Of a stretch of DNA of 64,000 nt, positions 34,017 through 43,512 are shown piece after piece (the first letter of the stretch is position 1; every line of letters begins with the position of its first letter). The stretch lies in the NCBI GenBank assembly GCA_030704615.1, contig CM060732.1:17980001-18044000 (forward strand), in the 5' to 3' direction. The position numbers were made by a program, and so were the translations under genes. The notes under the pieces were generated by a model. It made no database searches and was not told the origin of the DNA. It was given only the letters and a program-made list of their open reading frames with translations. Origin of the DNA: Takakia lepidozioides. Taxonomy: Eukaryota > Streptophyta > Takakiopsida > Takakiales > Takakiaceae.

Positions 34017-35347
34017 TCAGGCAAGCCACTTCTGCTTTCGCTTTGTTCGATTTCGCTTTTGCTTTTGCTTTCGCTTTCGCTTTGTTGCCTCGCTTTGTTT
34101 TTGCATCTTCATCCTGGCTTCGCTGGATGAGTGAACTTTAGATAGTTGAGTGAACCTTAGATTGTTTGCAAATTCCTGGATGATGACGAATTGCAGGAGA
34201 TAACGAGTGTCATTCGGAAATTGAAAGCCCTCGCAGGGGTGCGTGGGTGCAAGAGCGAGCTGCGTTTTGTTGATTGGGAGTCTCTTCTGCTTCAGCAGAT
34301 TTCTAGCGATGTCCACACTATCCCTGCAACTTCCTTTGGACACAGGATGCTCGTGTGTAGCCATATGAATGCAGGCACGAGTCATTGTCTTGCATCGGTG
34401 TGCCACCTGGTACATACGGTGGCACACAGAAACACAAGACGGGGAAAGTTTGAACCTGCACACAAAAGTATTGGTCTTGGGAGGGGCAAGCCCTGGGGTG
34501 AAAGGATTCAGGGGCACACCTTCCCACTCACTTTCGTTTGGTTTAGCGCTGTTTCTCAGGCGAGGGCAAGAAATATTCACGCACTTACAATGCCCAACGC
34601 AGACTGACCTTTGAAATTTCAATCCAATGTCGTTGTGGATGTTCGACATTTTTGTCCTGCACCAAGGGTGTCCGTCATGTTTCTTGTCCATGCCCTGCAG
34701 AAGCCCAGGTAGTCCACTGGAAGACGTGGGAGGGTTGAGCTCAAACAAGATGTCCCCATCAAACTCTGCTGGCACGTATTGAACCCGTTCCTCGGCCTCG
34801 ATCCCAACTTTCTCCCCCTGCTCCTTCTCGGATTTTCCCTCATCCTCCGAGGATGCCTCTTCCTCTTTCGGTAGACGTTCAGCCGTTGCAAGTTCCGAGT
34901 TGTGGAGGGCAGTATCTGGCTCGAAGGCGAACACATGCCTGTCGGACAACGTCCCTGCCCACATTGAAGCACCTGAGGAACAAAGCGGGCGGTTAATAGC
35001 TTGCGGCATGCAATTGCAATCGGGCCAGGGGACAAACTGAGCACGTGAAGGCTTACCCATGCCGCATGTGAAGTCCAGAATCCGCCCTTGGACATCCGAG
35101 CACGTCTCCATGAGGGTTTGGATGAAAGCAGGGCTCCGGGTCCGGCTGTACCGCCACGGTTTGCCTGTCTTTGTGTCCTTCGGCATACTGGAGTGGGGCA
35201 CATAGTTGTAGAGGACATCGTAGGTTACAGGGTCCACAGCGGCATCAACAAGACGATCGTCGTTGCGGAATTTGAACGTAGACCCTGTCTTCACAAAGCA
35301 ATATGCCTCAAACACCAATGTCTGCACATCCAACAAAGAAGGGATCA
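34017..35347 (-). pseudogene. Predicted amino-methyltransferase, SAM-binding part, plus zinc-binding tail
   Basis: The exon begins after a 62-bp intron (35348-35409) with LIPSLLDVQTLVFEAY. It contains SRTRSPAFIQTLM and ILDFTCGMG; an 84-bp intron (34973-35056, GTAAGC...CCTCAG) then joins it to ASMWAGTLSDRHVFAFEPD. That order (target-segment R-x-P-x-F, DxxCGxG, FExD) fits the SAM pocket of circularly permuted N6/N4 amino-methyltransferases, with the catalytic motif in the preceding exon. After an acidic linker, a Cys/His-rich module follows (DILFELNPP ... MDKKHDGHPWC ... CVGHCKC ... C), closely matching a module in the neighbouring transposase. The last ~20 residues are K/R/Q-rich, encoded by a simple repeat. 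The target base is unknown. Confidence 0.62.
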
Positions 35348-35409
35348 ACTCCAGGGTCTACTTAACATACACCACAATATGAAGTGAATGCAATAGATTG
35401 ATAACTTAC

Positions 35410-35737
35410 ACTTTGGCCCTTTGTTCGCAACCCCTGTGTACTGATGCAGAACCATTTTCTGAGGAGGACCGGGGTGACACTTTTCGGTGTCCACCTTGCC
35501 ACCGCATTCTCTGTGGTCTTCTTTTCTCATGGCAAGGACAACCACACATCCACCGTCATCCAGAAGCATCCCCGCCAGCCCAAACCCGGCTTTCCAGTAG
35601 TCCTCAGTAAACCTGTTCCAGGTGGGCACACCATCCAGGCCTTCCAGCAGCTCCCCATCTGGAATGTCGAGGAGAATCATGTCGCAAGCTCTCTCCACCT
35701 CAACCCCCCCCCCCCCCCCCCCCGAGTGCTCTTGCAA
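35410..35737 (-). pseudogene. Predicted methyltransferase catalytic exon (DPPY-like motif)
   Basis: After a poly-Gly tract, the exon reads VEVERACDMILLDIPDGELL, then WNRFTEDYWKAGFGLAGMLL and GGCVVVLAMRKED. MILLDIPDG occupies the place of the D/N/S-P-P-Y/W catalytic loop in amino-methyltransferases, preceded by hydrophobic strand residues, but with I-P-D in place of P-P-Y/W. Activity is therefore uncertain. The exon ends at a GTAAGT donor (35409). Its frame is one step away from the upstream exon across the G tract. Confidence 0.58.
35704..35723. repeat. 20-base homopolymer C (G on coding strand)
   Basis: Twenty consecutive C on the plus strand lie inside the coding exon of the methyltransferase-type gene. 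The reading frames on either side do not match, so the tract length decides whether the catalytic motif is in frame. Confidence 0.85.
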
Positions 35738-36460
35738 TCCGTGCTCACAGCCGTGAAGAATTCCATCATGGCTTCAAAACCAAGGGTGTCTTTAGGCTCT
35801 GTACCACCAGCCCTCTTCTTGGCTTTCCCCTTCTGCTCCGCCAGAGACTTGCTGTGTGCCACCTTCTTCGCCCTGGCAGCGAGAGCGTCAAGGAAGCTCT
35901 CATTGACGCATTGGATGATGGTTGGAGGTTCTAGCTTTGGCCTGTGCGTAAACGTCACCGCCGAATACCGCCGTGTAGGCTCGCCCTCAAATGCCAACTT
36001 CTTGGCAGAGCCAGTCCCACTCCGAACTGACTTGGGAACCCGGACGACCGGTGACTGGGTAGGAGCAACAGCAGTCGCAGGACCTTGAACAAAGTCGTCG
36101 TCCGAGTCACTCTCTTGGGTCCCCTCCTGCGCCTCCTCCGATGCCCCGATGGTTTTCTTCTTTTTGGGTGTTACTGCACTCACCTGTTTCCTTGTCCTTT
36201 TCCTTTGGCCTTTACTCTTCTCATGCAATTTCTCCTGAATTCCTGCCTGAGCAAGCTCTGCCGCTTTCCTGGAGTTCGCAAGCGCTTTTGCCACCCAACG
36301 GAGGCAACGGAGCCCGGTTTCGTCGGAATTTAGCATCCAGCTTCAATTGAAACTTGGATGGGTCGAGCGAGCCGGGCGGAAGGTCCACATACCAAGGGCA
36401 ATCACGCAAATGTTCCAGATGCCACTCCTTCACAATATCGTCAGTGTACATGGAGTCAGC
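35738..36460 (-). pseudogene. Methyltransferase-type gene, charged linker exon
   Basis: Minus strand: HLEHLRDCPWYVDLPPGSLD (about 36420-36360), then after a frameshift near 36335 a 200-residue basic/acidic linker (LRWVAKALANSRKAAELAQA, GQRKRTRKQ, ESDSDDDFVQGP, RRYSAVTFTHRPKLEPP, MEFFTAVSTDCKS) running into the poly-G tract. The KRTRKQ-type segments could serve as nuclear localisation signals. No enzyme domain is seen. Confidence 0.5.
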
Positions 36461-36564
36461 CCCAGGGTTCCTCTATGCCAGGAAGAATGGTGGCTCGAAA
36501 GACAGATGATCTTTCTCCAAAAGGGAGAACTTGCAGTACCTGCATTCATGAAAAACACAATGAG

Positions 36565-37355
36565 GTCCCTGAAATGCATATTCGGCACCATTTTCCCAGG
36601 TTGGGGCGGATGTGAGTGGGCCTAGAAATGGAAAAATGGCGCCAAATTTCGGTTTTCGGTGACTGCCACCCTAGGGACTTAGCCATCTTGGGAGCCCTGA
36701 ACTGGAAATTCGGCACCATTTTTCCCGGTTTGGCCCGAAGATGGCTAAGCCCCAGAACCGCAATAGGGCCTAGAACTGGAAAAATGGCGCCGAATTTCCA
36801 GTTCAGGGCCAGCCACCCTAGGGACTTAGCCCGAAAATGGCTACGTCCTTGAACGGCAATAGGGCCTAGAACTGGAAAATGGCGCCGAATTTCCACTTCA
36901 GGGCCAGCCACCCTAGGGACTGAGCCCGAAAATGGCTAAGTCCCTGAACGGCAATAGGGCCCGGAACTGGAAAATGGTGCCGAATTTCCAGTTCAGGGCC
37001 AGCCAGTCTAGGGACTTAGCCCGAAAATGGCCAAGTCCCTGAACGGCAATAGGGCCTAGAACTGGAAAATGGCGCCGAATTTCCAGTTCCGGGCCAGCCA
37101 GTCTAGGGACTTAGCCCGAAAATGGCCAAGTCCCTGAACGGCAATAGGGCCTAGAACTGGAAAATGGCGCCGAATTTCCAGTTCCGGGCCAGCCAGTCTA
37201 GGGACTTAGCCCGAAAATGGCCAAGTCCCTGAACGGCAATAGGGCCTAGAACTGGAAAATGACGCCGAATTTCCAGTTTAGGGCCAGCCAGTCTAGGGAC
37301 TTAGCCATTTTCGGAGCCCTGACTGGAAATTCGGCGCCATTTTCCCTAACACCAC
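36565..37355. repeat. Palindromic array C, copy 1
   Basis: About eight units of roughly 100 bp: GGAAAATGGCGCCGAATTTC, CAGTTC-GGGCCAGCCA-TCTAGGGACTTAGCC, CGAAAATGGCYAAGTCCCTG, AACGGCAATAGGGCC. Unit-to-unit identity is high in the middle. It lies in an intron or gap of the ParB/methyltransferase-type gene and corresponds to 61015-62460. Confidence 0.85.
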
Positions 37356-37364
37356 ATGAGGCCT

Positions 37365-38584
37365 CTAACATCCTGAAATGCAAGGACTTGAAAGAAAGGC
37401 AGTGCGTATGTACCTGTACAGAAGGCGCATTGCTGCTTTGTCCGCGTTCGGCTGGTCGGTGAACTCGTGGCTCCGGCGAGCATCTGCTATCTCTCGAAAG
37501 AATAGGTTGGTTTTGTAGAGCAGAAAGTACCTCGTCACATAGTCGCGTAGGCTCTCTGCTGCAGGAGATATCTCCATCTTGAACTGATGTGCTTGTGTGT
37601 CCAGCTGCTCTTGCGCATTCGTCGTCACCTGTGGAGATTCTCCATCAGATCGCTTTCCTGAAAAAATACAATGAATCCACCCCCTACTAGAGTAGAAGCC
37701 CCAAACGAAGCGTGGGGAAGTACCTGAAACCACCATGTCATGCGGTTCATCCACATGTCGAATGTGGGTCAAAGAGTTTGTCCGGTTTGGGGAAGCTCCA
37801 CATGTCTCTGGTACTTTGGGAACCATTCCAGATTTGGAGCCACCGGGTCTGTCCAACCACCCAGCATATTCGTAAGCGCCAAACACCACAAAAAGGAGTT
37901 GTTGCCACCACAATTTGGTTAAGAATGTATCACCTTTTCTGTTGCATCCACATAGGATAAGGCTAGATGATGGAGCTTCTCCAATGTCATCGTGGGCTTC
38001 AGAGCGCGAGAGTAGTGCTTCCTCACCTCCACCAGAAAGTCGGCACCAAGGGCGGGATCAGCTATGGCCACGTACTTTACCATCCGCGACTTGTACTTTA
38101 TGCGGGCCCTCACCTCCGCAGCTTTGACATACGATTCGAGTGCCGGGAGGGTTGGATTCTTCTCCTCTGACTCCATGTAGAACCTCCGCGCATGTGCCAA
38201 ATCCTGCTGTATTTTGGTCTGTCAAGAATGCGCACATAAGATTAGAGATCCCGCTCAACACAATTTCTTCTATTGTGGGAGGAGATTAGAAATCACGGTG
38301 AAGACCTTTTCTTCTATTGGGGGAGGAGAGACAGATTAGCTCAACAAAACTGTCAGGAGCTTTACCCGAAATATGTAGTCCACCATGGCGTCGACGCTCA
38401 GCCTATACCAGGTTCTGTCTGCCTTTGCCTCCGACTTGCGCAGGAGGTCGGCACTGAGGGAATTGGCAAACTCTTGCACCCCCTGCTTCCCGACATCCTT
38501 CACTCGGAAGAGCATATGGGACAAGTTGGTGGCGATGAAGGCATTCTCAGTCACCCTGCAGTGCCACATTTCCATCAAACAATA
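37365..38584 (-). pseudogene. ParB/methyltransferase-type gene, middle exons
   Basis: Exon-like pieces with consistent splice sites occur in order. 38584-38366 (YCLMEMWHCRVTENAFIATN ... LSVDAMVDYIFR) is bounded by TTTCAG and GTAAAG. A piece from about 38220 (TKIQQDLAHARRFYMES ... ADFLVEVRKHYSRAL ... LALSYVDATEK) follows a GACAG acceptor. A piece at 37660-37400 (TNAQEQLDTQAHQFKM, LRDYVTRYFLLYKTNLFFRE, HEFTDQPNADKAAMRLLYRY) follows. All are mainly helical and I recognise no domain. Their order between the ParB-like and methyltransferase parts suggests a single protein. Confidence 0.5.
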
Positions 38585-38673
38585 CTGAAATGGGAATTTT
38601 CATCATATATGAGGATTCGCAATGAAATGACTTCCAAATTCAAAGTCCAAAAGCGAGAGGCGTTGTAACTTAC

Positions 38674-39469
38674 GAGTTGATGTCCGCCATTGCAGCTTTG
38701 AGAAGACTGCGACCTTTGGGCCCCGCAACCTTCAGCACGACACACTCCACGGCGAAATGCCAATCGAGGTCATTGGGGTGGGCTTGGGCAATGTGCTCCA
38801 TCCATGCCAGGAGGCGATGATTGCCGTCCCACACGTAGAACATCTTACCGGACAAGTGCTCGAAAAGAGGATCACTAGCAATCGATCTCTCGAACTCCTC
38901 ATTTCGCGTTTGCCAATGGGGACCCATTTGTCCACCTCATCGGAAGTGTGGGCACGGGAAGCTCCGTGGTCGTTCTCAATGGAAATGTAAAACGCGGCAG
39001 ACCCCATTCGATATCCATCCCGGAAAGAGAATTTCAGCTTGTCGATATCGCATGGAAGGGCAGGTCTCACCACCTGCAATGACACCAAGCGGCAAAGGGG
39101 AATTCGAAGCTTGGCCGGGTACACCATGCCCCCCAGCACCCCGCCAATGTTGCTGTGGGTTGCCTCCAATATCTTGGCAGTGGCCAACTTCATATCCGCC
39201 TCCGACATGACGTCTGCTGCAGAGGGGTTTTCCGGCAGCCCACCAGGACCGCCAAATCCAGTCTGTATGCTCCGGGTTTGGGGCCTGGGGATGTCCGGGA
39301 GGATGTCATCCTGGTCAGAAAGCTCCCTGTCGTCCTCCTCAACAGGGTCAGCCACCTGCGAAACCACCTCCAGCACTCTCCCCGTCTCTACTGCCCTCTC
39401 CCTGGCTTCACCTCGAACTTGCACAATCTGTGCTCTTTCTGGTGTTCTTTCCTCTCCTCCACTCTCCAC
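38674..39469 (-). pseudogene. ParB-like nuclease-fold domain
   Basis: Minus strand: LRIPLCRLVSLQVVRPALP, DKLKFSFRDGYRMGSAAFYI, then after a frameshift near 38925 FERSIASDPLFEHLSGKMFY and the ParB signature WDGNHRLLAWMEHI (G-x-H-R-x-x-A class, about 38793-38834), ending AAMADINS at a GTAAGT donor (38673). The layout (I-x-L-x-x-L, R, D-G-Y, then GNHR) matches the ParB/sulfiredoxin-like fold, which in bacteria and phages binds or cuts DNA and is often fused to methyltransferases. In a plant-lineage genome this is unusual. The 89-bp intron at 38585-38673 supports a eukaryotic gene rather than contamination. Confidence 0.62.
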
Positions 39470-40106
39470 CCGTATGGGTAATTGCAGGGGCTGCTCTTGC
39501 CCGCGATGGTCTAACCGGTGTAATGCTGCCTCTTTGTGGTGTCTTGGAGGGATCCACCGTCTCTATGCGTCCCTCACTTACATGGGAATCTGTCCGTTCG
39601 GAACCCCTGGCCTCTTCAGTGGCCTTTTCTCTTTCCTCCTGGCTAGCCTTGTGTCTTGCCTGTTCTTTTGCCATCTCTTTTTCCCTCTCACGGGCTCTCT
39701 GTTTCTTATTAGGGCTAGCAGCAGGGGAGCCCGGATGGACGACCACCTTTGAGGTAGGCGAACTGACACCCTCCGCGCGCACTGCGAACTCCCCCCTCCG
39801 CAGCCCGTGACGGCTCTCGCGCCGGGGATTACACGCGCTTGGCTTTCTTCTTCTTCTTTGCTTGGACGGGCCCTACTGCTTCTGCATCAACAACCTCCAT
39901 TGCCGGATCTGCTGTTCTCACTTCCTCACGCCCTTCACCTGCCATGAGGCCTGCACCAACCTCCCCAATGCCTATTCTGTCGTACTCTCGCTGCAGGTCC
40001 TCCCGTCCACCAAGAAAAGGTTGAAGTTTGCCCTCTCGCTCCAAGGTGGGCGGTTCAAACATGCGATGAGTTGCAGCAGTCGATGATACCACCAGCGTGC
40101 CGGGCT
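39408..40106 (-). pseudogene. ParB/methyltransferase-type gene, N-terminal charged region
   Basis: Minus strand after an acceptor GACAG near 40107: SDDEPGTLVVSSTAATHRMF, EYDRIGIGEVGAGLM, a run of lysines (QAKKKKKAKR), then in another frame a charged coil (REREKEMAKEQARHKASQEE). Frames change at about 39830 and 39470. It is low-complexity and mostly disordered by appearance, with nuclear-localisation-like lysine clusters. Confidence 0.45.
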
Positions 40107-40279
40107 CGTCGTCACTCTGTCATTCCCAAAATCGTGAGAACCAACATCGGTGCCAAAACCAGCATCGCAACCACCATAGCAACAATCGTGTAACAAAATG
40201 AAAACATAACAAGTTTAGGAAGTATGGAGAGCCATGCAACAACAATAAAAACAAATGCAACCATTGCCTGAGAATGACA

Positions 40280-40423
40280 TGCACAAACAGCCTTCTCCAA
40301 AGCTGCCGGATTTGCACACGCAGGAGTCTGGACTGGCGGAGGAATCTCAGAAACATCCTCCGAGGACGAGTCTGAAAGAGTCACGAATGTAGTGGATGTG
40401 GTCACCTCTTGTTTCACATGAAC
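40280..40423 (-). pseudogene. ParB/methyltransferase-type gene, exon cut by the LTR insertion
   Basis: The minus strand reads HVKQEVTTSTTFVTLSDSSS, then EDVSEIPPPVQ and ANPAALEKA, up to a likely donor near 40290. TFVTLSDSSSED has the look of a SUMO-interacting motif (hydrophobic-x-L-S-D followed by acid/Ser). Upstream sequence is replaced by the LTR starting at 40424, so the true N-terminus is missing. Confidence 0.4.
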
Positions 40424-41151
40424 TGTCGCGGCCCTTTGCCTTGAGGGCAGGGGGTCGGGACACATGAGGGGCTGCCCCTGTGGTGGGGGCAGTGGCAGCG
40501 ATAGGTACGGGGGGCTGAAGCACCCTTGAGTGCCCAAGGCACTCAAGGAGCCGGAGGTGCTCACTAGGTGGAGCCCCGCACACCGGGATGCGGTGGGGGT
40601 GGCTTCACAAAGGGGTGGTGGTAGCTTAGCGGGACTTAGTGGGGGTGGCATAGGACTCACCTTGGGGCGGAGACCTCGTGGTGGGAGTCGTGGGGAGTCT
40701 TGGGACTCATCACGGTCCATAGGGGCCGTGGTGGGTGGGCCAAGACTCACCGCGACTCATCACCGGGAGTCGAGGGTTTTCGTGGTGGTTCGCCATAAAA
40801 TGGCATGGTTGTTTGTGAGACCCCCGCGGACAGCTACAAAAGTATATATAGGGAGTAGTAACCCCGAGAACGGTGCAAGCCCATTGGTGACCAAAAACTA
40901 GTGAGTAAGCGAGCGAGCCGGAAAGCGACCAAAGAGTGGGGAGCTGTTCCGGACTGCCAACTACCAAAGGGAATTTCCCGCTGGGCCCAAATCGGTGGAG
41001 GGTTCTTTGGGAGATCAAAGGGGGACCGTTATGCCCCGGTGAGCAGCCGAAGCTCCAAGTTGGCCCGGCGGCCAGGTTGGGAGTTAGGCGCGCGCATCAA
41101 AGCGAGTAACTATGACTTGAAGGGGAGCTTCCCGAAGTGAGGTGCGCGACA
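40424..41151 (+). repeat. 5' LTR of the chromodomain element
   Basis: 728 bp with TGTCGCGG ... GCGCGACA ends and a TATA box (TATATATA, 40843-40850). It is inserted into the ParB/methyltransferase-type gene. Confidence 0.9.
40843..40850 (+). promoter_or_regulatory. LTR TATA box
   Basis: TATATATA lies in the LTR, also present at 57014-57021 in the 3' LTR. It is the probable core promoter of the element. Confidence 0.7.
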
Positions 41152-41153
41152 CT

Positions 41154-41165
41154 TGGTATCAGAGC
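41154..41165 (+). promoter_or_regulatory. Primer-binding site (initiator Met tRNA type)
   Basis: TGGTATCAGAGC starts two bases after the 5' LTR. This is the standard site complementary to the 3' end of initiator methionine tRNA in plant chromoviruses. Confidence 0.85.
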
Positions 41166-41206
41166 TTAGAGTTCAGTACGTGATCGTCCTTGGGATTGGC
41201 CTCATC

Positions 41207-41887
41207 ATGGGGTTGGGCAAGCCAAAGCGAAAGCGGAACGGCCCAAAAGATGATGATCCTGGTGAGCCCGATGGGGGCGACGTGTCACCGAGGTGGCCGT
41301 TTGAGGAAGCGATGCATGTTTCCGAAAACGAGGCCGCTCAAGAGCGGGAGGAATCCAAGGAGTCGGAGCCCGAGGAATCCCTGAGAGCTCTGACCGACCA
41401 ACAGATGCCTCCCATGCCGGCAGCCTTTTGGGAAGGGTTGTTGGCGCAGTTTGGCGGGACGTTGAAAGACGTGTTGAAGGCGGCTAATGCCACTTCCACT
41501 AAGGCAAAGTTTAAGGTGAAGCCTAAGGAACCCGGCACCTTCGAGGGCGTCCGAAATCGGAAGGCACTCAACACCTGGCTCCTGGAGCTAGAGCAGTACT
41601 TCCGGGCGGCCAAGTTGAGTGCTCCAGTCTTGAAAATCCCGGAGTTCGATCGTCCGTTCGAGATTCATACGGATGCGTCGGACTTCGCGATTGGGGGTGT
41701 ACTTATGCAAGATGGACGTCCAGTGGCTTATGAAAATAAGAAACTAAATGAAATGGAGCGACGATGGCTGACGCACGAAAAAGAGATGAAGGCGGTGGTG
41801 CATTGCCTTGAGCTTTGGCGCCACTATGTTGGTTCTAACCCAGTGAAGGTGTTCACGGACAATGTTACGGTGAAGTATTTTGCCACA
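41207..41887 (+). pseudogene. Gag N-terminus joined to RNase H by internal deletion
   Basis: From an ATG at 41207: a basic and acidic start (MGLGKPKRKRNGPKDDD), gag sequence (WEGLLAQFGGTLKDVL ... FEGVRNRKALNTWLLELEQY), then abruptly RNase H (FDRPFEIHTDASDFAIGGVL, AYENKKLNEMERRW, LELWRHYVGSNPVKVFTDN). The gag copy at 63741-64000 continues differently after AAKLS, with DEDRVEVVPTYLRGY, showing that about 2-3 kb (rest of gag, protease, RT) was deleted here. The frame stops in a ~384-bp insertion-like segment. Confidence 0.85.
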
Positions 41888-42271
41888 TGACAATAACCAC
41901 AGGACTTAGCGACTTGCACAACAGTAAATTTTTCAGACAGGGGCAAGTCTCCTACGACTTGCCCCTGCACCAACAGGTTGCCCTCACCATACTGGGCACT
42001 TGTCATCACAAGCAACTGCCACATTACCTTTCCTGTGTCTCTCAACATACAATGGAAATCACCCCTGCTGCCCACCAGCTTTGCTATGAGTCTGATATGA
42101 TGTGTATCTTGTCTGAATTGTAGATGTATAAGGGTACTGTTTGCCCGGTGAACAGATATCATATTGTACTGTCTAAAGTGTGTCTATCGACACCGGTTAC
42201 AAATAAAAACATGCGGCCGTGGATCTACTGGCGGTTTGATATCTAAGTACCCCAAAACAACTTAGGTGACA
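41888..42271. other. Insertion-like segment within RNase H
   Basis: About 384 bp separate NVTVKYFAT from AVFDVDIQYKPG, replacing the short stretch normally found there. It starts TGACAATAAC and ends TAGGTGACA and contains a perfect 12-bp-arm hairpin (41938-41949 with 41956-41967). It could be a solo LTR or small element, but no target duplication is visible. Confidence 0.45.
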
Positions 42272-42278
42272 AGATACT

Positions 42279-42977
42279 TTGGCAGTGTTTGACGTGGATA
42301 TCCAGTACAAACCGGGACGTGACAATATGGTAGCCGATGCTTTAAGTAGAAAGCAGCAGCTCCTGTTGGTGTACAGGGGCGAGACGGCGCTCCAAAGGAA
42401 GATCCGGAAGGCTTGCCGGAAGGATGAGCTGGCGAAGTCCGTGATGCAGGACTTGAGGAGGGGGGTTAAATCGCAGTTCCACTTGCAAAATGGACTGCTC
42501 CGGTATAAGCAAAAGCGTCTCTTGAGAGAATGCCATGATAGCCCGCTTGCGGGCCACGGCGGAGCCAAGCGCACTGCGGCACTCTTCATAGAAATTGGCG
42601 GCAGTACTTCATGCACGAAGATGAGTACTTCGAATATCTCCTGGGGGACCCGGAAAGAGTATTTTTGGCCCAAACTGAGGGAGGAGTCAGAGGAGTATGT
42701 CAAGACATGCACCACATGCCAACAAAACCGGAGCGAGTACAAAAAGCAAGCGGGGCTGTTACAACCCTTGCCGATTCCAGAGGGACTTGGGAAAGCGTCT
42801 CGATGGATTTCATGACTGCTATGCCGCTGTCAAAAGGATTCGATGCAATCATGGTGGTGGTGGATAGGTTCAGTAAAATGGGCCATTTCATCCCCACCAA
42901 GGAGACGGCAACGGCGCAGGAGACAGGGCGACTTTACTTCGCCCACGTCTTAAAGCATCATGGAGTCCCGAAGAATA
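42279..42977 (+). pseudogene. RNase H end and integrase N-terminus of the chromodomain element
   Basis: DVDIQYKPGRDNMVADALSR ends RNase H. The integrase zinc domain follows (ECHDSPLAGHGGAKRTAALF ... CTTCQQNRSEYKKQ). After at least two frame changes (about 42600 and 42790) the first catalytic region is SMDFMTAMPLSKGFDAIMVV, FSKMGHFIP. The reading breaks at KHHGVPKN where the nested element begins (42978) and resumes at 54795. Confidence 0.82.
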
Positions 42978-43423
42978 TGTCGTGCGCATACATATCGCTA
43001 CACAACTACATCGCTGTCCAAACCACACCACACATATATGCACAATAAAGTAGTCTGCCACAATGATAAGAAAGCTAACAAATGACACTGCTCTCCACAC
43101 AAGAAACAATGTGAACTCCAAAACCATCACTCTTTAAAACAGTAGTCGAGCCAGGGGCACCCCAAGCTATGGGGACTCCACCCCACAACAACCTACACTC
43201 CCATCATGAGTAAACTCAGATCTAAACACACACAGGAGCTCGGTCGCGCAGGCTCAACTCGAGAAAGATGAGCCGCGCGACTGCCGCTCTCGTGAAGATA
43301 AGACGGACCAGGTGTCAAACTAAACTTGACACCTGATTTAACACTTGACCTAAATCCAAGTGTTAAATACAAATAACTAGTTTTATTCTAGCTGTTTTCA
43401 CACTGTGCTTATTTAACTTGACA
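42978..43423 (-). repeat. 3' LTR of the methyltransferase-bearing element
   Basis: 446 bp from TGTCGTGCGC to ACTTGACA. The part 43064-43423 is repeated at 54435-54794. Its first 87 bases (42978-43064) recur immediately after the LTR and a GC dinucleotide at 43426-43512, next to the polypurine tract. Confidence 0.75.
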
Positions 43424-43425
43424 GC

Positions 43426-43512
43426 TGTCGTGCGCATACATATCGCTACACAACTACATCGCTGTCCAAACCACACCACACATATATGCACAATAAAGTA
43501 GTCTGCCACAAT
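43426..43512. repeat. Second copy of the LTR's first 87 bases
   Basis: The copy is identical by eye to 42978-43064 and separated from the LTR end by the two bases GC, giving a junction ACTTGACA-GC-TGTCGTGC like an LTR-LTR circle junction. The right LTR lacks these 87 bases. Confidence 0.7.

Noticed and set aside
34030-34130. K/R/Q-rich tail as a nuclear localisation signal
   Set aside because: It is encoded by a GCTTT(T/C)-type simple repeat and may lie past the true end of the gene, so a functional signal is not supported.
27339-40423. Bacterial or phage contamination carrying ParB and a methyltransferase
   Set aside because: Exons are separated by GT-AG introns, and the gene shares a domain with a eukaryotic-type Mutator-like transposase; flanking repeats are the same as in the rest of the window.
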